Origin: Zychaea mexicana
Taxonomy: Eukaryota > Mucoromycota > Mucoromycetes > Mucorales > Lichtheimiaceae
Assembly (NCBI RefSeq): GCF_025766255.1
Contig: NW_026516714.1
Coordinates: 186,001-250,000, forward strand
Length of the DNA: 64,000 bases
Direction: 5' to 3'
The notes beneath the pieces are model-generated. The model worked only from the letters and a program-made list of their open reading frames with translations. It did not search any database and was not told where the DNA came from. The position numbers and the translations under genes were made by a program. Of the stretch, positions 58,851 to 64,000 are shown piece by piece; the stretch's first letter is position 1, and every line of letters begins with the position of its first letter.

Positions 58851-61800
58851 AAAGAACTTTGAATAGAGTTAAGATAACTTATTTATTGATGAATACCAAC
58901 AAGATGAATATTTAGTATTTTAAGCTAACTATAATAATGTGATAATCAAAAGTCTTTTTATCTTAAAAAAAAACCGGCTATCACAGACTTACAATTTGCT
59001 CCTTGCTATCATCAAATAGTACATAATTACTTTATGCAAAAGCGCTAGATATGGTGGCAGCAGGTCACTCACAATGGGGGCCAATCTCTATAAACGATAC
59101 CGTTTAACAAAACGAACGGATTCGTTAAAATATTAAAAATCGCATCTTATAATCAAGAAGGACATTAAAGAAAACGATTACTATTATGCGAATGAGAAGT
59201 AGAGTCGTCTTTTATTTTTGGGTAAAGTGTCAGCATTCTCTCTTCCCTATCTTAAGTTGCACGAATATGCAGACATTTCCCTTGGACATATTTTAGTCGG
59301 CCTTGACTGGGTGACCGTTTACTCTACTATGATACAAATGGAATATCGTCCATCACTTTACAGATAGTTGAACGAGTCTTTCATGTTGTCGACTCCCTCA
59401 TGTATGTTTCATCCACTCAAGCATTCATTTGAAACATAGCAAAATGCAGTAAAATGTTGCGTATGCAGAAGATACGCAAAACCTTATGTGCATCCCTACG
59501 AACTATCGTGAACCCTGATTTTATAACGTGACGTATTGTTTTGGATGCCCTCATCGTATGCTTCAATTGCGCGTATTTGGTATTCGAACATTGGCTATAT
59601 GTTGCCTTGCATAGATACCTAATGGCCGACGCCGGTGCTTGTTCTATGCTGTTGTGTATCTGCGACGAGAGAGTCGATTTGATTTTGCATGGAGGAGGCA
59701 TAGGCTCGGATTTGCAGCGAAAAAAGCAGCTGAGTATTAAGCACTGATTCAATGACAGTGGATGCGGCGTCATGAATCTGTCCATACTCGTGGCCAGCTG
59801 TTCAGATGCCAAATTGCTGATTTTTACGAGAGGACTTGGATCTGTTTGAGTAATGGTGAGGAGAAGGGTGATGCCGTGTAAATAACCTTTCTTTGTTAAA
59901 CAAAGAAAGTAGAGGTCTCCGAGGGGAAAAAAGTCAAAGCTCTTCGTAAACTTATAGTTCATACGATTGATAAATCAACTCTGAGAAACACATGTTTTAT
60001 GCTTCTTTGGCTTTTTGGTCATTGGTAGTATAAAAGCCTCTACAAACAATACTCGCTTTAATTGGTATATAAAAGCATTATGTATACGATAGTTGTTGTG
60101 TACGTACGACGCTTGACGAAACAACTCAATTCAGCATAAGAGCACGCTATTAGATCACCTATTGCTGTAAATAACGAAAAAAAAAACATGTATACATACG
60201 CTTTATTTATGTAGCGTAAATTGCTTATCAAATAGGCTCGTCCATAAGCATTGAAAAAAAGTAAGGCTGCTTTGGCATCACTCTTTTTTTTTCCAGTTAA
60301 ACATGTCTTAGTCTAAATCAGCACACACTGATTTTCATGGTACAGTAGTGGAAAAAGGACAAGTTGATTAATAGCTTATTACCAGGGTGACTGAGCGTGT
60401 ATTGGATTGGGCTGGAGTAAATATGGGCTGAACGCGTCTTCATGGTATCCAGTGAAACATTGTAGAAAGTCTCGGGCATCGTTGTATCAACTGTGGTGGC
60501 TCTCTCTTATACAAGTATATATATATATATATATACCCACAGCATCCTGCGATAGCCGATCTCCCCAAGTCCGCAATGATGGATGTGGCCAGCTTCAAAA
60601 ATAAATTGTCAAGAGCAGATTATAGAGCAGCACGGCTGTTTTCAACATCGTATGTGCGTCATCCTGGAACCACTACTATCATCTATACAAGCTGCTTCTT
60701 CAGGTTGATACTGTTGTTTGGTTTGCTCATTTTATCAACCACCTCCCTCAGTAGCAGGGACATAAATCCAAGCTCCTTCCCTGTAATAGTCGTAGCTTCC
60801 CCCCATCTCCCACATACAACCCACCACCCAGTATCTCCCCCTATTCTTATATGTGGAAAAAAAAAACAGGATAGTCGAGCAGAACCACGTGACCACAGAA
60901 AGCTAAAAAAAGTGAAAAGCGGGTACCAAAGTGTGATAAAGCGCATTGTGATCGCGTTACTATCGTCTGTCATTGTTCCCCGCTTTGTTTAGCACGAAGC
61001 TGTGGGTGGGCAAAAAAATAAGGAACTTGTCAATAAAATAAAGCGGTAGAACGTTTATGAGAAGAGTGCGAAAAGAAAAAGATTGTTTTATTTTGTTTAT
61101 CATTTTCTTATTTGTGTGTAATAATGTGTGTAATAAATAATAGTAATAATAATCTGTTCGTTCCTCACCCTCCACTGACCCGCACTGGTACATTGCAGTC
61201 ATCTCTTCATGGCGGACCACTGAGCCCATCCAATCATCAGAAGACTCTAAACAATCGCCAGCACTGGCACGGAACTGATCATAGCACGGACAGTGACTCC
61301 CGCGCATACAGCCCAACGCCTTTCCAAAACGAACTAAAGTTAAGAAAAAGAAAAAGAAAGGAAAAGCGAAATTGCTCGCTTTATATAGACGTTTTTTGAC
61401 TGTCACGCTCGGGACTTCAAAAAGTTCCACCAAGTTCCATGGATTTTCATTGGCTCTTGCTTAATAGTATGGCTTTAGCATATGGCTCAAAGGGACTATC
61501 ACGAAAGCAAAGGAAAGGGGGTGTGCTTGGTGGTCAAGTAAACAAATGTGCTGCGGCGGTATGTAGTGGTACGTGTCTCTCACCATGCGGAGCTGTACCC
61601 TCCAATGCTGTCGCCGCTTGTTTGTGAGTGGGCCGTGCACGGCACCGTGTCAAGCGAAAACAAAGACGCGAATGCGAATGAGCATGTAGATTCACGGAAG
61701 AAAAGCTTTTCAGCGAGCTCGTATACAGAATAAAATCAGCGTGCGCTAATAGACTGAGACGTATTCAGCTGGCGAAATAGTAGTGACCTTGCATGCCTGG

Positions 61801-63218
61801 GATGTTTATGGACGACCATCAGCCTACGCTGACAGCACACGCTGCGGCATCCTCCCTCGCGGCTTCGTCGTCGTACTTGTGCGCGGAATGCGTGCATCGT
61901 CCTTTGCAGCTTTCTCAACATCGTACTCTACTTTTTAGACGTGCTCTTCAGCATCGCCTAGTGCCTGATCATCGACAGATCGAAGGGGGGGGGAGGTGGG
62001 ATGGGGTGAGGGCAGCAGAGATGACAGAGAGTGAGATGGGGCAGGTAATAACCAAAAGTAGTCGACAAGCTTCTACGCGACGAGCGCAACGAGAACTGTG
62101 AGAACAAAAGCCGTTAGAAAAGCACACTTGGCAGCGCTTTTGCGCAGCCCTGAACAGTAATGATGACGGCCATTACAATGGCAAAGGAGGTCCCACAATG
62201 GGTTGGCGCGAGGCGGATCTTTTACTTGCTACAATGACCCTGGCAATGGTAAAAATCGCGAGGAAAAACAAACAAAAGTGCGTAAAACGGTTGGAATGCA
62301 ATTGGCATTGCTGGCACTTTGTCGTGCTGGGCATTGGTCAAGTTTACACTTGAGCTTTTTGGGACTTGGTCTTGCAGGACTCGGGTCTTGTTGGAACTAG
62401 ATGTGTGATGAGACACAATACTGAGAAAAAAAGAGACCCCGGGTGAGGAACGCGTGACATTACAACTTTTCTCTTATGCTGTTCAGTTTGACCGTGAATA
62501 AGTTAGACGTTAAGCGAAATAAAAGTGGACACGTGTACGGGCAAAAAAGTACTACAAGTCCATCATTATTATGGCGCTGCATGATTTCGCTTTATGCTTG
62601 GAATGTTTCACATACCCATCTCCGCTATCTTCCAGGCACCGTCTCAAAACAACTATTTTTTGGCTGCGTCAAAAAAATTCAATAGTGGCCAAAAGTGCTG
62701 TGAGATGCACGCGTCATGACGGTCAAGATTTGCACGGGCATTGAATGATGGATAGCCAAGTCGATACTGCTTGTTTACAAGCACAAGATTTTTGTTTTGT
62801 CCGATATATCCAGAGGCATAAAAGAAAGGCATAACACAATGCCCCGTTCCAATAGAAAACTCTGTTCATTTTTACAATAAGCAATGATTACCTTGAGATT
62901 TTTTGAAGAAACAATTAAAGAAACAATTGAATTTGGTTATCTTTTTTTTGTTTTTTTTTTTTAAAAAATATGCATATGGCAGATGCTGTGTATTGGAAGA
63001 GTGTGTCTATAGTGTAGAAGGGAACAAAAAGAACAAGAAAAGAAAAATGACGTGTTGTGTGGTGTTGGATGTGCAGGTATATCAAAAAGTGGAAAGGGGA
63101 AAAAACTAGAACGTTGTGCATACATTTACATACATGGATGAGGAAAAAAATAAGAGCAGTATATGGAGAAAATGGCATAAAATGGAAGTGGGGAGGATGA
63201 TTACTACTACTACTACTA
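58851..63218. other. Gene-poor stretch, no supportable gene
   Basis: AT-rich 4.4 kb. It contains a 181-codon open frame on the minus strand (59962-59417) and a 139-codon one on the plus strand (60576-60992); neither resembles a known family or has coding character. On the plus strand at 59530-59860, broken frames (MADAGACSMLLCICDERVD, MNLSILVASCSDAKLL) could be a further LRR-gene relic, but this is weak. Simple repeats include (AT)n at 60516-60535 and an ACT run at 63203-63223 that ends the next gene. Confidence 0.4.
60516..60535. repeat. (AT)n microsatellite
   Basis: Uninterrupted TA dinucleotide run of about ten units in the gene-poor region. Confidence 0.9.
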
Positions 63219-64000
63219 CTACTGCATGGAATGTCTAAAAGGAGGAGTAGGTGTTGATCTGGAGTTTGCTGGTCGAACGCCTGCTGTACTACTACTTGGC
63301 ATAAAAGTAGTCGTGTTGCCGTGTCCCTGGCTCAAAGTCTGTAACTCGCGGGCAAGTTTACTAGGCGTGTTACGGTAACATGCATCAGTTTTCCAAATTA
63401 ACAAAGGAGGTCCAGCAGAGTTATTATTCTTACCATGCGGTTTGGTGCCACTGATTACGCTCCTTGATGGTCAGTTCGAGCTTCTTGCGAATTTGAGCTT
63501 CTGGGCTCGGGTGCGAAGGACGTCTTGGTCCGCCAATGCCATCATCTTCATGCTCAAGACGCTGGTTTACGGATGGTCTGGTTGCTCGTTGTTCATAGAG
63601 GTCGTACATTTGGTCTAGCTCATTGTTGAATGCCTATGGGAAACAATTACAAATTTCAGTTGATATTCTTATATGTTTTTTCCTAGAAACACTACTCTGA
63701 TATACCACACGACCATCATCACTACCTCGTACAACAGATCGTTTTCTGCCATGGCATCTTGATATCGGATCCGCAGTATCGATAACTCTTCGTCTTTCTA
63801 GAGAATTTAGAAAATTACATGTTACTTCAATTACATCGAGTAAGGCCGGTTTTGGTGTGGGTTGATTTTTTTTACCTTTCTTAGCTCTTTGTTCAAATGC
63901 CGTACTACAGCCCCCATTTCCTCATAGTCTTGGATCATTGAATTGTACCGACGACTAAACTCGCTTTTCATTAACTCCATTTCTGCCATCATTTTTTCCA
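63219..64000 (-). CDS. Coiled-coil protein, C-terminal part (5' end off the right edge)
   Basis: Exons on the minus strand: 64000-63876 (open at the edge), 63797-63726, 63633-63434, 63360-63219. Phases join, giving about 179 residues of the C-terminus. Heptad-patterned helices dominate: ELMKSEFSRRYNSMIQDYEE, VVRHLNKELRKKDEELSILR, AFNNELDQMYDLYEQRA, then a Pro/Arg-rich break (GGPRRPSHPSPEAQ) and KLELTIKERNQWHQTACKLA. The tail is Ser/Thr/Pro-rich. The last intron acceptor (CGCCTAG) is the only one that keeps frame. A cytoskeletal or scaffold role is plausible but not shown. Confidence 0.75.

Noticed and set aside
59417..59962. 181-codon minus-strand open frame as a gene
   Set aside because: No ATG context, no domain, ordinary AT-rich composition, and the opposite strand shows possible LRR relic fragments that explain it better.
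60576..60992. 139-codon plus-strand open frame
   Set aside because: Low-complexity composition with one hydrophobic stretch; no splice partners, no family likeness, in a repeat-containing spacer.

Overview
The window is nuclear DNA of a filamentous fungus. Genes sit on both strands, carry many short GT-AG introns (mostly 55-110 bases) and encode eukaryotic housekeeping proteins. Three observations suggest an early-diverging fungus of the Mucorales type (Lichtheimia/Mucor/Rhizopus-like): the intron style, decayed members of an F-box/TPR/LRR family, and a tau-like tubulin-binding repeat protein. The species cannot be named from sequence alone. No prokaryotic, plasmid, rRNA, tRNA or CRISPR features were seen.

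1-45 kb is gene-dense. In order it holds: a PX/PH phospholipase D (minus, cut by the left edge); an importin-7/8-type karyopherin; a small secreted 8-cysteine protein; a large F-box/LRR gene with a Trp-Gly-rich tail; ribosomal protein L17 (uL22); a Ser/Thr kinase with unusual catalytic motifs; ribosome-biogenesis factor NSA2; elongation factor 2; a protein with ten tau/MAP-type microtubule-binding repeats; a TatD-family hydrolase; a secreted aspartic protease; a small coiled-coil protein; an unrecognised 143-residue protein; an ENPP-type phosphodiesterase; an auxilin/Swa2-like J-protein; a major-facilitator transporter; and an ECL1-family zinc protein. RPL17, NSA2 and eEF2 together form a translation/ribosome neighbourhood.

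45-64 kb is gene-poor and looks like accessory sequence. It holds two decayed F-box/TPR/LRR copies, an unrecognised cysteine-containing five-exon gene (416 residues), a 188-bp TA-flanked inverted-repeat element resembling a pogo/Tigger MITE just upstream of that gene, a second transporter paralogous to the first in the opposite orientation, and the 3' part of a coiled-coil gene cut by the right edge.

Gene models were built by hand. I required GT-AG (or GC-AG) borders, continuous reading phase and family similarity recalled from knowledge; no alignment or RNA evidence was available. In most multi-exon models every junction phase adds up. The exceptions are a missing few residues in phospholipase D and the first junction of eEF2, both described below.
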